DNA from: Myxococcales bacterium
GTDB lineage: Bacteria; Myxococcota_A; Polyangia; Polyangiales; Polyangiaceae
DNA: 64,000 nucleotides
Assembly: GCA_016191785.1 (NCBI GenBank)
Contig: JACPVJ010000049.1
Span: 21,114 to 85,113 of the forward strand
Direction of reading: 5' to 3'
In this document: piece after piece, positions 56,324-62,726 of the stretch
Layout of the letters: each line of letters opens with the position of its first letter
How positions within the stretch are numbered: position 1 is the first letter of the stretch
Notes under the pieces: generated by a model
Told to the model about the DNA's origin: nothing
What the model saw: the letters and a program-made list of their open reading frames with translations, nothing else
Databases searched by the model: none
Program-made: the position numbers and the translations under genes

Positions 56324-57982
56324 CTACTTGGGGCCGACGTAGTCCTGACAGCAGAGCTCGCCTGCATTGTCAGCCGTGCACCGCTTGCCCGCGCGGAACA
56401 ACTTGATGCAATTCTGGACGAGCCGATAGTAGTAGTCGCCGGTGGCGTTTTTCGCGGGCTCGATGTCTCGGTTGTACTCGTGGGTGTACTGGTCCAGAAA
56501 ACAACCGTAGCTCTTGTCGAACGCATTGTTGCAGTCGCACGCCGGCGAGCCGCACGCCCAACGGCCGACCACCCACTCGTTCCATCCCGTGATCGTGGCG
56601 ATCGGTGTCTCGGGGTTGTTCAGTAGCGTTTCGAACTGCTTTCGGAACGTCTTGCCGTAGTGCTTGGGCGTCGACGTGGTGGTGTGACTCATGTAGTCCG
56701 CCTGGTACGCCACCGAGATCGGAAACTGTTCCGTCGCTCCCCCTTTGGACGACAAGCGCTGGCCGCAGGGTTGGCTCTTGAGAGGGCTAGCGTCGCACTT
56801 CTCGACGTAGCTCCACTTCTCCGTGCCCTCGGGCTCGAAGGCCCACATCTTGCGAACGGTGTAGTTGGCCGCCAGCGCCGCCAGCTTGGTACTGCTGACT
56901 GGATACGTGCTGTTCTCGGTGACCAGCAGCAGCGGCTTGCCCTGGTACTGGAAGGTCAGGTTGGTCCCCGCGAGCAGATTGAGCAACGTGTAGACGATGT
57001 ACTTGCTGTCGGGCTGCTTGCAGGCGCTCGGCGAGAGGTACGTCGGACAGTCGGACACCGGTACCCACGGCACTATCTTGGGTGCGCCGGGGATCGTCTT
57101 CCACACGTTGACCATCGACGTGAAGGGCTTGACGATCATGTCCTCTGGCTGGTCGCACAGCGCGCTGGTGTTGTAGTTGTGGTTGGTGACGTCCACGAAG
57201 ACGAAGTCAGCCCCCATGTCCCGGAGCATCTGGGCGTGCTGAGTCAGCCGGGCCACGTTGTCCGTCAGGCAGTAGTATCCCGCAGCCGGCTCGCCCCACC
57301 AAAATGACGTCTGTTTGTTCGGATCCGACGGCCACGGTGGCCATGACTGCTGGCCCGCCAGGCACTTCGAAATGTCGTGGACGTCGCCGGACGAGGGGCA
57401 ATGCCAGGTGTGATAGAAGACGCCGATCTTGGTGAGCTTGGGATTGAACGGCTTGTCCACGCAGGTGTACGTGGGGAGGTCGCACCGGTAGCGGGTCCCC
57501 GGACAGTCCGAGTCCTTCTGGCACTCGACGCAGTGGCCTCCCGGAGTGCAGACGTTGCCGGAAGGCTTCCAGTTGCAAGGCTGCAGGAAGGGGACGCACT
57601 TGTCTCGACACGAGCCGGCGAAGCAACCGTAGCCGACGCCGCCGCATTCGGCGTCGCTGGTGCAGCTCTGGGGCTTGGGAGCGTCGGGACCTGCGTCGGC
57701 GGCCGTCCCGCCGCTGCTTCCCGTTCCACTTGCTCCACCGCCGGCAGCAGCACCGCCGGCAGCAGCACCGCCGGCAGCAGCACCGCCGGCAGCAGCACCG
57801 CCGGCAGCAGCACCGCTGGCCCCGCCATCGTTGCCTTGCCCGCCCACCGCGGCGCCGCCCGAGCCGCCGGACGCCGGCTGGCCCCCATCGCCGGACGAAC
57901 CGGCAGTCTCATTGGCTGCGCAAGCCCCTGCCAGGGCGAGCCCAGACAGCACCATCACCGTCGAAAGCGAGTTGGACGTCAT
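56324..57982 (-). CDS. Secreted lipoprotein with glycoside hydrolase 99/71-like domain
   Basis: 552 residues. Signal peptide with lipobox LAGAC (Cys about 21), then a Gly/Ala/Ser linker that contains five near-identical GAAAG-type repeats. A Cys-rich segment comes next (CTSDAECGGVGYGC..., about 110-165), then a TIM-barrel-like domain with KIGVFYHTWH, DFVFVDVTNHNY, PLLLVTENS and ITGWNEW blocks. These recall GH99/GH71-type enzymes. Several cysteines and a CC near the C-terminus suggest disulphides. Likely acts outside the cell on a polysaccharide. Substrate unknown. Confidence 0.78.
   Translation of the reverse strand: MTSNSLSTVMVLSGLALAGACAANETAGSSGDGGQPASGGSGGAAVGGQGNDGGASGAAAGGAAAGGAAAGGAAAGGAAAGGGASGTGSSGGTAADAGPDAPKPQSCTSDAECGGVGYGCFAGSCRDKCVPFLQPCNWKPSGNVCTPGGHCVECQKDSDCPGTRYRCDLPTYTCVDKPFNPKLTKIGVFYHTWHCPSSGDVHDISKCLAGQQSWPPWPSDPNKQTSFWWGEPAAGYYCLTDNVARLTQHAQMLRDMGADFVFVDVTNHNYNTSALCDQPEDMIVKPFTSMVNVWKTIPGAPKIVPWVPVSDCPTYLSPSACKQPDSKYIVYTLLNLLAGTNLTFQYQGKPLLLVTENSTYPVSSTKLAALAANYTVRKMWAFEPEGTEKWSYVEKCDASPLKSQPCGQRLSSKGGATEQFPISVAYQADYMSHTTTSTPKHYGKTFRKQFETLLNNPETPIATITGWNEWVVGRWACGSPACDCNNAFDKSYGCFLDQYTHEYNRDIEPAKNATGDYYYRLVQNCIKLFRAGKRCTADNAGELCCQDYVGPK
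57736..57810 (+). repeat. Five perfect 15-base tandem repeats in lipoprotein linker
   Basis: Unit CACCGCCGGCAGCAG in five perfect copies (57736-57750, -57765, -57780, -57795, -57810), followed by a diverged sixth. It is within the coding frame of the lipoprotein (minus strand), encoding the Gly/Ala linker. Perfect copies suggest recent slippage and a length-variable linker between strains. Confidence 0.9.
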
Positions 57983-58069
57983 CGTCAGCGCCGCACGAGC
58001 TCAGCGGTTCGAGGGTCCCAGAACACCCGAGCACCTCGCGCCTGTCAACCGGCGGGGGACCGGGCCCGA

Positions 58070-58840
58070 TCAGCTGCGGTTCGACGAAGCCGCGGCGCCC
58101 AGCATCACCGCCGCCACACCGAGCAGCACGCCGCCCACCGCGAGGGCGCCTGACTCCTGCATCTTGCGGTCGGACTCAGCGAGCACCGCGCCCTGCTTCG
58201 CGCGCCAGCAGGCCTCGCAGCACAGCCCGTCTTCGGTGATGTTGGCGCGGTCGGCGCTGATCTCGCCCTTGCAGCTCGCGCAGCGGATCTTGCGGGTGTC
58301 GCCCAGCGGCATCTTCGTCGGCTCGCGCCCCGCCAGCCGGTCCACCAACACCGAGAGCTCGAAGGGGTCGAACCACGTCCCGTGATCGCCACACACGTCG
58401 AGCTCGATGCCCTGGGTGATCACGCGGTCGAGCACGGCGGTGCAGACCGGACAGCTCGGGCTCACGCCCCGCGGGGCGCGGCTGCGCGCGTTCCCGCCCG
58501 CGCGTCGGGCCAGGTCGGCGAACACCGCGTCGGGTGCGCTCAGCACCTGCCGCGCGCTCGCGTTGTCGATCCAGATCCCGCCGCAGCCCCCGCAACCCGC
58601 GAGCTCGACGCCCTTGGCCACCACGCTGACCAGTCGCTTGCGGCAGTGGGGGCAGCGCAGCTCGACGGCCTCGGGCGCCCCCGCGCCGACGACCTGCACG
58701 ACCTTCTGCACCACCTGCACCGGCACCGCGACCTCGACCTGCCGCTGCAAGGGCGCGTTGACGCGGTCGCAGAAGGTGCAGGTGACCTGACGCTCGAAGT
58801 CGCGCTCGAGGGGCGCGCCGCAGTGGTCGCACTGGCTCAT
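58070..58840 (-). CDS. Zinc-ribbon membrane-anchored protein, hypothetical
   Basis: 256 residues. An N-terminal zinc ribbon CDHCG ... CTFCDR is followed by two TFIIB-like zinc finger units (CPHCRKRL ... CGGCGGIWID about 63-93, and CPVCTAVLD ... CGDHGTWFD about 130-158). A last ribbon, CASCKGE ... CCEACW, lies near 200, and a C-terminal hydrophobic segment follows (about 232-250). Small zf-TFIIB proteins are widespread and uncharacterised. The gene is just left of the tRNA-Ser islet. Confidence 0.8.
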   Translation of the reverse strand: MSQCDHCGAPLERDFERQVTCTFCDRVNAPLQRQVEVAVPVQVVQKVVQVVGAGAPEAVELRCPHCRKRLVSVVAKGVELAGCGGCGGIWIDNASARQVLSAPDAVFADLARRAGGNARSRAPRGVSPSCPVCTAVLDRVITQGIELDVCGDHGTWFDPFELSVLVDRLAGREPTKMPLGDTRKIRCASCKGEISADRANITEDGLCCEACWRAKQGAVLAESDRKMQESGALAVGGVLLGVAAVMLGAAASSNRS

Positions 58841-58871
58841 CGGGGCCTATGCTAGCTTCCGGTTGCCCTCA

Positions 58872-58891
58872 GGAGGAGTGGCCGAGTGGTC
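58872..58891 (+). repeat. 20-base fragment of tRNA-Ser 5' end
   Basis: GGAGGAGTGGCCGAGTGGTC, identical to the first 20 bases of the complete tRNA-Ser at 59696. Identity stops at the next base. It marks the left edge of the accessory region, as if an older insertion or duplication had left a partial copy behind. Confidence 0.85.
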
Positions 58892-58970
58892 CACCGACTT
58901 GCTAGACCGCCCCGAGGTCGAGCTCTTTGCGGAGCAGCATGGGGGCACGGCTATCGTAGAAACGAGCTGA
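58878..58970 (+). pseudogene. Short open frame fused to the tRNA fragment (truncated coding remnant?)
   Basis: GTG 58878 to TGA 58968-58970, 30 codons, starting MAEWSTDLLDRPEVELF. The reading frame starts within the copied tRNA fragment. The GGAGG in front belongs to the tRNA, so its use as a ribosome-binding site is coincidental. The C-terminal part (LLDRPEVELFAEQHGGTA) looks like real coding sequence. Best reading: the 3' tail of a gene joined to a tRNA 5' end by recombination. Confidence 0.4.
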
Positions 58971-59032
58971 CGCAGGCGGCGATGTCGGCAGCCTTCGACC
59001 ACTCGACCCGAAAGGAGTAGGATTCGGCCACG

Positions 59033-59278
59033 ATGCACGCTCTGAAGGCTCAGGTGAAGAACGGCCGGCTCGTTCTCGATGAACCGACGGACCTCCCGGA
59101 AGGCGAAGTCGTCTTCCTCCAGCTCGTCGATGGCGTGGTGGCCCCCGCCGATGACAACATGGACCCGGTGGAGCGAGCCGCACTCCACGAGGAGCTGGAA
59201 GCGTCTCTGGCCGAAGCCGATGCGGGGCAGACCGCGGACTTTGGGCAAATGATCGGGGAGCTTCGGTCGCGGCTTTGA
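59033..59278 (+). CDS. ParE-partner antitoxin, ParD-like
   Basis: 81 residues from ATG 59033, with AAAGGAG about 15 bases upstream. Starts MHALKAQVKNGRLVLDEPTDLPEG, a small beta-hairpin/AbrB-like N-terminus found in some antitoxins, then a helical acidic C-terminus (VERAALHEELEASLAEAD) that would wrap around the toxin. Stop overlaps the toxin start (TTGA). The assignment rests on pairing with the ParE/RelE-like gene. Confidence 0.75.
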   Translation: MHALKAQVKNGRLVLDEPTDLPEGEVVFLQLVDGVVAPADDNMDPVERAALHEELEASLAEADAGQTADFGQMIGELRSRL

Positions 59279-59574
59279 AGTTCGAGGTCTCGAAGCGAGC
59301 CCGTCGCCAGGTCGAGAAGATCCAGGGCTGGTGGCTCCAGAACCGTCCAGGAGCCCGTGGACTTTTTCTCGACGAGCTGGCCGCCGCCGAGAGCGACCTC
59401 CGCGTAACCCCCGACCTCGGGGCGATCTACTCGGAGCACGAGCGTGGGACGGTTCGCCGAGTACTGCTCCCGAAGACCCATCACCACCTGTACTACCGGT
59501 ACCGACCGGACCGTGACGAACTGGTGGTTCTCTCCGTCTGGGGTGCTCCCCGTGAACGAGGTCCGAAGCTGTGA
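59275..59574 (+). CDS. ParE/RelE-superfamily toxin
   Basis: 99 residues from TTG 59275, overlapping the antitoxin stop by four bases. MKFEVSKRARRQVEKIQGWW at the start and RRVLLPKTHHHLYYRYRPDRDELVVLSVWG at the end are the characteristic ParE pattern (N-terminal helices, then the beta-sheet with Arg and Tyr). ParE toxins attack gyrase and RelE toxins cut mRNA on ribosomes. Which applies cannot be told here. The next GTG (59571) overlaps its stop. Confidence 0.85.
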   Translation: MKFEVSKRARRQVEKIQGWWLQNRPGARGLFLDELAAAESDLRVTPDLGAIYSEHERGTVRRVLLPKTHHHLYYRYRPDRDELVVLSVWGAPRERGPKL

Positions 59575-59660
59575 AGCCCAAGCTCGACATCGACAAGGTC
59601 GCCACCTTCTACCGGGTTGGCGCAGAAAGGCAGGATTCCCCGTTACCAACCCGTGCTTGA
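59571..59660 (+). CDS. 29-residue open frame coupled to the toxin gene (possible truncated gene)
   Basis: GTG 59571 overlaps the toxin TGA by three bases. The 29 codons start MKPKLDIDKVATFYR and end at TGA 59660, 35 bases before the tRNA. Start of this kind is what the neighbouring genes show, and the first residues look like genuine coding sequence. Too short to identify. It may be the 5' end of a third gene cut off when the tRNA copy came to lie here. Confidence 0.35.
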   Translation: MKPKLDIDKVATFYRVGAERQDSPLPTRA

Positions 59661-59695
59661 ATCCGTCGCGCTTACGATGTCTTGAAGTTCATCTT

Positions 59696-59782
59696 GGAGG
59701 AGTGGCCGAGTGGTCTAAGGCAGCGGTTTTGAAAACCGCCGTACCGGTAACGGTACCAGGGGTTCGAATCCCTTCTCCTCCG
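59696..59782 (+). tRNA. tRNA-Ser (anticodon UGA)
   Basis: 87 bases. Acceptor stem GGAGGAG (59696-59702) pairs with CTCCTCC (59775-59781), discriminator G at 59782, no encoded CCA. Anticodon stem GCGGT/ACCGC with loop TTTGAAA (59728-59734), anticodon TGA at 59730-59732, reading UCN codons. Long variable arm GTACCGGTAACGGTAC, the mark of tRNA-Ser. T arm AGGGGTTCGAATCCCTT. It is intact, so it is probably functional. Confidence 0.95.
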
Positions 59783-59818
59783 CTCACGTCTCGTCGCGCC
59801 CGGAGCCAAGGGTGAGTT
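59728..59818 (+). repeat. Left copy of a tRNA-Ser 3'-half direct repeat (att-like)
   Basis: Begins at the first base of the anticodon loop of the intact tRNA-Ser. 59728-59803 (76 bases) is identical to 61482-61557, and the match runs to 59818 with two differences. The sequence includes the tRNA 3' half and the last codons of the gene on the minus strand. A core repeat starting at the anticodon loop is what tyrosine-recombinase elements use when they integrate into tRNA genes. Confidence 0.9.
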
Positions 59819-60137
59819 GCTTGGGCTCGTCGGCTTCGGCTGCCTCCGAGCTGTCCGCCTGAAGAACCTGGCTGACGACTCGCTCTGTGACCTCCTCCAG
59901 GTAGCTCCGCAGCGTGTCGCTCAGCTGGGTGTACTCGGGCCAGAGTGTCTCGTCTACGAACCGGCGCGGCACCTTCAGCATGACGGTCGTGTAGCGCTGG
60001 CCGCGGCGGCGATACGGCACGAGCTCGTAGCGGCGACAGAGCGCGAGGAACACGCGGCGGGACCAGGCGTCGACCAGAGTGAACTTGTACTCGATGGGCG
60101 GGTCGAGGGCGCGGACGTGGGCGCGTCTCGCGGTCAG
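59784..60137 (-). CDS. Hypothetical protein, second gene of an unknown pair; only a CTG start visible
   Basis: 117 residues if translation starts at CTG 60137, whose CTGA overlaps the stop of the upstream gene exactly as ATGA would. No ATG, GTG or TTG lies in frame between there and an ATG at 60326, and that one would overlap the upstream gene throughout. Sequence includes IEYKFTLVDAWSRRVFLALC and TTVMLKVPRRFVDETLWPEY. No family recognised. The last codons lie in the direct repeat, and a diverged copy of this C-terminus (LTPGAGRDET) is at 61540-61607. Confidence 0.6.
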   Translation of the reverse strand: MTARRAHVRALDPPIEYKFTLVDAWSRRVFLALCRRYELVPYRRRGQRYTTVMLKVPRRFVDETLWPEYTQLSDTLRSYLEEVTERVVSQVLQADSSEAAEADEPKQLTLGSGRDET

Positions 60138-60478
60138 TGCAGCGCTGGGAGCTCGCGCTCCAGAATGGGCTCCATCATGCCTTCGGCCCAGAGTGTCTCC
60201 TGCCAGGAGTGGATGACCATCTCGTCCTGCTTGCAGATCATGCAGAACGCGACGATCGAGTCGTCGGGCTCTTTCCGCACCCACATCAGGCCCGGGCAAG
60301 CCTTTCGGTGGGGTCGCCGATTGCACTCGACGAGCGTCTCGCGGAGCGAGCCTTCGGGCAACGGCCCGCCGTACTCGATGAAGCGCGCGACCCGAAGAAC
60401 CCGGCGACGAAGGCGGGGTTCCTCGGGGAGGTTCCCGTCGGCATCGAGCCAGTGGTTGGGGTCGACGATGAGGAGCAC
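60134..60478 (-). CDS. Hypothetical protein with four conserved-looking cysteines
   Basis: 114 residues from GTG 60478 (VLLIVDPNHWLDADGNLPEE). A Cys cluster (CNRRPHRKAC ... FCMICKQDE) could bind zinc. The C-terminus (WQETLWAEGMMEPILERELP) is acidic. It ends in the CTGA junction with the next gene, so they should form one operon. No family recognised. No similarity to toxins, antitoxins or integrases was seen. Confidence 0.65.
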   Translation of the reverse strand: MLLIVDPNHWLDADGNLPEEPRLRRRVLRVARFIEYGGPLPEGSLRETLVECNRRPHRKACPGLMWVRKEPDDSIVAFCMICKQDEMVIHSWQETLWAEGMMEPILERELPALH

Positions 60479-60499
60479 GAACGCTGGCTACCCCGACTC

Positions 60500-60521
60500 C
60501 TGTCGGGACGGAAGCAGGCTC
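60500..60521 (+). repeat. 22-base repeat (first copy)
   Basis: CTGTCGGGACGGAAGCAGGCTC, matching 61579-61600 with one difference (A/G at base 17). Located 22 bases upstream of the GTG of gene 60134-60478. The other copy lies inside the remnant of a gene-tail at 61540-61607. The two may mark a former recombination junction. Confidence 0.75.
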
Positions 60522-60613
60522 CTGTTGGGCCGGCCATCCCGAGACCGCCTGGTCCCAGTCCCAGCCCGAGCTGTCCTGCCGGGAGGCTCAACGGAAAGAA
60601 GTCCGCATCGGGG

Positions 60614-61072
60614 TCAGTCCAACAGTCCGACGTCTGCCGGTGGCACGACGATCGGCGGGCTGGTCGCGACGCGGAACCGCTCGAAGTCTGCAGGGTCCAG
60701 CGTGACGATCGCACGGGCGCCAGCACTCTCGGCGGCGATGATGTGCAGCGTGTCGTAGACAGCTCCCGAGATCGCGCCGACCGAAGCGCACCGCGCGGCC
60801 GCCGCTCGATAGAGGTTCGCCGAGCCCGGAACGACTTCGAACGCCTGAAGCAGAGCCTCGATCGCCTGCGCTGCGGACTTGGGAGCGATGCGCACGCCCG
60901 GGATTGCGGTGGCCGTCGCGAAGAGCTCGGCGATGACGTGCGCGACCACGACGCCGGAGACGCGGCCTTCTCGCGTTGCCGCGTCCCAGGGCTTCATGAC
61001 TTCGTAACGCGGATGTCCCGGCAGTACGAGCGGCAGGAGTGCCGAGGTATCGAAGGCAACCCGAACGCTCAC
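60614..61072 (-). CDS. PIN-domain toxin, VapC-like
   Basis: 152 residues from GTG 61072, overlapping the stop of the antitoxin by four bases. The PIN-domain acidic residues are visible: D8 in VAFDTSALL, E49 in HVIAELFATA, D107 in GAVYDTLHIIAA and D126/D129 in VTLDPADFERF. VapC toxins are Mg-dependent RNases, usually cutting tRNA or rRNA. It is slightly longer than typical (about 130). Paired with the gene 61069-61338. Confidence 0.88.
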   Translation of the reverse strand: MSVRVAFDTSALLPLVLPGHPRYEVMKPWDAATREGRVSGVVVAHVIAELFATATAIPGVRIAPKSAAQAIEALLQAFEVVPGSANLYRAAAARCASVGAISGAVYDTLHIIAAESAGARAIVTLDPADFERFRVATSPPIVVPPADVGLLD

Positions 61073-61338
61073 TCCAGCCCCAAGAGCTTCCTGCTGCGTT
61101 CGTCTTGCGAGCGTTTGACGCTCACGGCGCTCCAATCGATAGCGACGCCCGCCGGGAGCACGAGCCGCAGGCGGCCATCGACCTCGGCTAGCGTTGCCTC
61201 GGGCGGTTCGGTGGGCTGAACGGGCTCATCGACCATCACCAAGAGCTTGGCCTTCCCGGTGGGCACCTCCGGCGGCAGCTCGACCTCGAGCTTCCGGTTC
61301 TCCGGGACGGTCACGTCGATCGTGGCGGCAGTCTTCAT
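61069..61338 (-). CDS. VapB-like antitoxin
   Basis: 89 residues from ATG 61338 (MKTAATIDVTVPENRKL). Possible weak ribosome-binding site (TTGGG) seven bases upstream. Contains EVELPPEVPTGKAKLLVMV and a mid-region GRLRLVLPAG, with a positively charged helical C-terminus (VKRSQDERSRKLLGLE). Fold could be AbrB- or ribbon-like. The VapB assignment rests on overlap with the PIN gene. The 5'-flank 61339-61481 contains no recognised gene. Confidence 0.7.
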   Translation of the reverse strand: MKTAATIDVTVPENRKLEVELPPEVPTGKAKLLVMVDEPVQPTEPPEATLAEVDGRLRLVLPAGVAIDWSAVSVKRSQDERSRKLLGLE

Positions 61339-61481
61339 TGCCCAAGGAGTGTCGCACAGGCGAGCTTCGGCGCCCAATCTTGGCACCCATCTTGGCAAAC
61401 CACCCCCGCAGCGGTTTTCCACGCCGAGAACCCGCCGCAATCACACGCGCCGCACCCAGCTTGCCAGGATTCCGCGGAGTC

Positions 61482-61607
61482 TTTGAAAACCGCCGTACCG
61501 GTAACGGTACCAGGGGTTCGAATCCCTTCTCCTCCGCTCACGTCTCGTCGCGCCCGGCGCCAGGGGTGAGTTTGATTTCTGTCGGGACGGAAGCGGGCTC
61601 GTCATCG
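61482..61607 (+). repeat. Right copy of tRNA-Ser 3' half plus gene tail
   Basis: 61482-61557 is identical to 59728-59803 (76 bases): from the anticodon loop through the T arm and acceptor to just beyond the tRNA. 61540-61607 on the minus strand reads as a gene tail (DDEPASVPTEIKLTPGAGRDET and stop) resembling the end of the gene 59784-60137. There is no 5' half, so it cannot make a tRNA. It is a boundary copy of the islet. Confidence 0.9.
61579..61600 (+). repeat. 22-base repeat (second copy)
   Basis: CTGTCGGGACGGAAGCGGGCTC, one base different from 60500-60521. It is inside the gene tail of the right-hand repeat, just outside the part that matches the left-hand tRNA copy. Confidence 0.75.
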
Positions 61608-61647
61608 CCCTTTCAGTCTGGCGCGCGGCGCCCTAGCGTGCGCGGGC

Positions 61648-62175
61648 ATGTCACACGCCAGAGCGAGCGCTGCGCTTCTGTTCTTTGCCCTCCTGGCCTG
61701 CAAGGGCGGCGACAGCGGCTCGCTCGAGCTCAAGTTCGAGGGTGAAGCGACCACCATGAAGGTGGGAGCTGCGCTGGCCGTGCCACGACCGTTCGGCGAC
61801 GGCTCCATCTATCAGTTCATGCTCTACAACGAAGGCGTGAAGAGCGCGCCCTGCAAGGGGGACGACTTCCACGACACGAGCCCCGTGGGGGGCACGAACT
61901 GGGCTGTTTCGCTGGAGATGGCCCCGATCGGGGAACCGCTGCGGGCGACCGACAAGAACAAGATCTATCCCAAGGCGATGCCGCGCTTCTACTTCGTGAG
62001 AACGCAAGGGGAGTACAAGGGGTCGTCGGTCAGGGGGATCGCCGACAGCGGCTCGAACGCGACCCTCACGGTCTTGTCCGTGGACGGTGACGTGATCCGG
62101 GTGCGCGTGGATGCCACCGGCGCAGAGTCGTTCATCAGAGGCGAGTTCAAAGCCAAGATCTGCAAGCCCGAATAG
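61648..62175 (+). CDS. Lipoprotein, hypothetical
   Basis: 175 residues. Signal peptide with lipobox FALLAC (Cys about 18), then a KGGDSGS tether and a beta-rich domain with no recognised family. Two further cysteines (APCKGDDF and AKICKPE) may pair. The lipobox context ALLACKGG is the same as in the next gene. The two are separated by 55 bases. Confidence 0.72.
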   Translation: MSHARASAALLFFALLACKGGDSGSLELKFEGEATTMKVGAALAVPRPFGDGSIYQFMLYNEGVKSAPCKGDDFHDTSPVGGTNWAVSLEMAPIGEPLRATDKNKIYPKAMPRFYFVRTQGEYKGSSVRGIADSGSNATLTVLSVDGDVIRVRVDATGAESFIRGEFKAKICKPE

Positions 62176-62230
62176 ACGGCGCGCGCCGCGACCAGTGGAC
62201 AGGCCGCCGCAGCGCGAGTACTCGACAGCC

Positions 62231-62710
62231 ATGCGGCTCGAACCGGTGAGATCGCTCGGGGGCTGGTTCGTCATCGCCGCGGCGCTCCTCGCGTGCAAGG
62301 GGGGCTCGAAGGGTGAGATCACCCAGCCCAAGCTGGGGACCATCAGCGGCTCGATGCCGAACCTGAAGCTTCGGGCCGAGACCACGCGCCTGCCGCTGGT
62401 TCCCAGCCGGAGCGGGAACACCGACAAGAACTTCGGGATCTGCTTTCACTACAAGAACCCGTCGGCTCTGGGTGACGTCGCGATCGTCGTGACGCCGCCG
62501 AGCGCCATCAAGACGGACAGCGTGGAGCTGCAGAAAGAGAAGGTCGGCGGCGGTGTTCGGATGAAGCTCGACCCGCTCTCCGGCAGCGAAGGCGACTATT
62601 GCCAAGAGATGTTCTTCGAAGCAGGGGACCCGCCGGGCAGGTGGCGGTTCGAGCTTCAGGCCGGAACAAGTGCGGTGAAGGCGTGGGACGTAGAGGTCTA
62701 CGCGCCCTGA
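62231..62710 (+). CDS. Lipoprotein, hypothetical
   Basis: 159 residues from ATG 62231 (MRLEPVRSLGGWFVI). The longer frame from 62111 overlaps the previous gene. Lipobox ALLAC (Cys about 22) with the same KGG tether as its upstream neighbour. Mature domain is beta-rich with two cysteines (GICFHY and DYCQEM). No family recognised. It ends 16 bases before the convergent gene 62727-63233. Confidence 0.72.
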   Translation: MRLEPVRSLGGWFVIAAALLACKGGSKGEITQPKLGTISGSMPNLKLRAETTRLPLVPSRSGNTDKNFGICFHYKNPSALGDVAIVVTPPSAIKTDSVELQKEKVGGGVRMKLDPLSGSEGDYCQEMFFEAGDPPGRWRFELQAGTSAVKAWDVEVYAP

Positions 62711-62726
62711 GCTTCGGCCACCCCGC

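Noticed and set aside
57736..57810. Tandem repeats considered as CRISPR.
   Set aside because: Direct 15-base tandem repeats without spacers, entirely inside a coding frame. Not a CRISPR array.
60138..60326. Upstream ATG 60326 as the start of the second gene of the unknown pair.
   Set aside because: It would overlap the first gene for 189 bases in another frame and give an Arg/Ala-rich N-terminus typical of a shadow frame. CTG 60137 fits the overlap pattern.
61335..61541. Minus-strand frame whose product begins MSGGEGIRTPGT.
   Set aside because: The GGEGIRTPG text is the well-known false translation produced when the complement of a tRNA is read. Here it comes from the copied tRNA-Ser 3' half.
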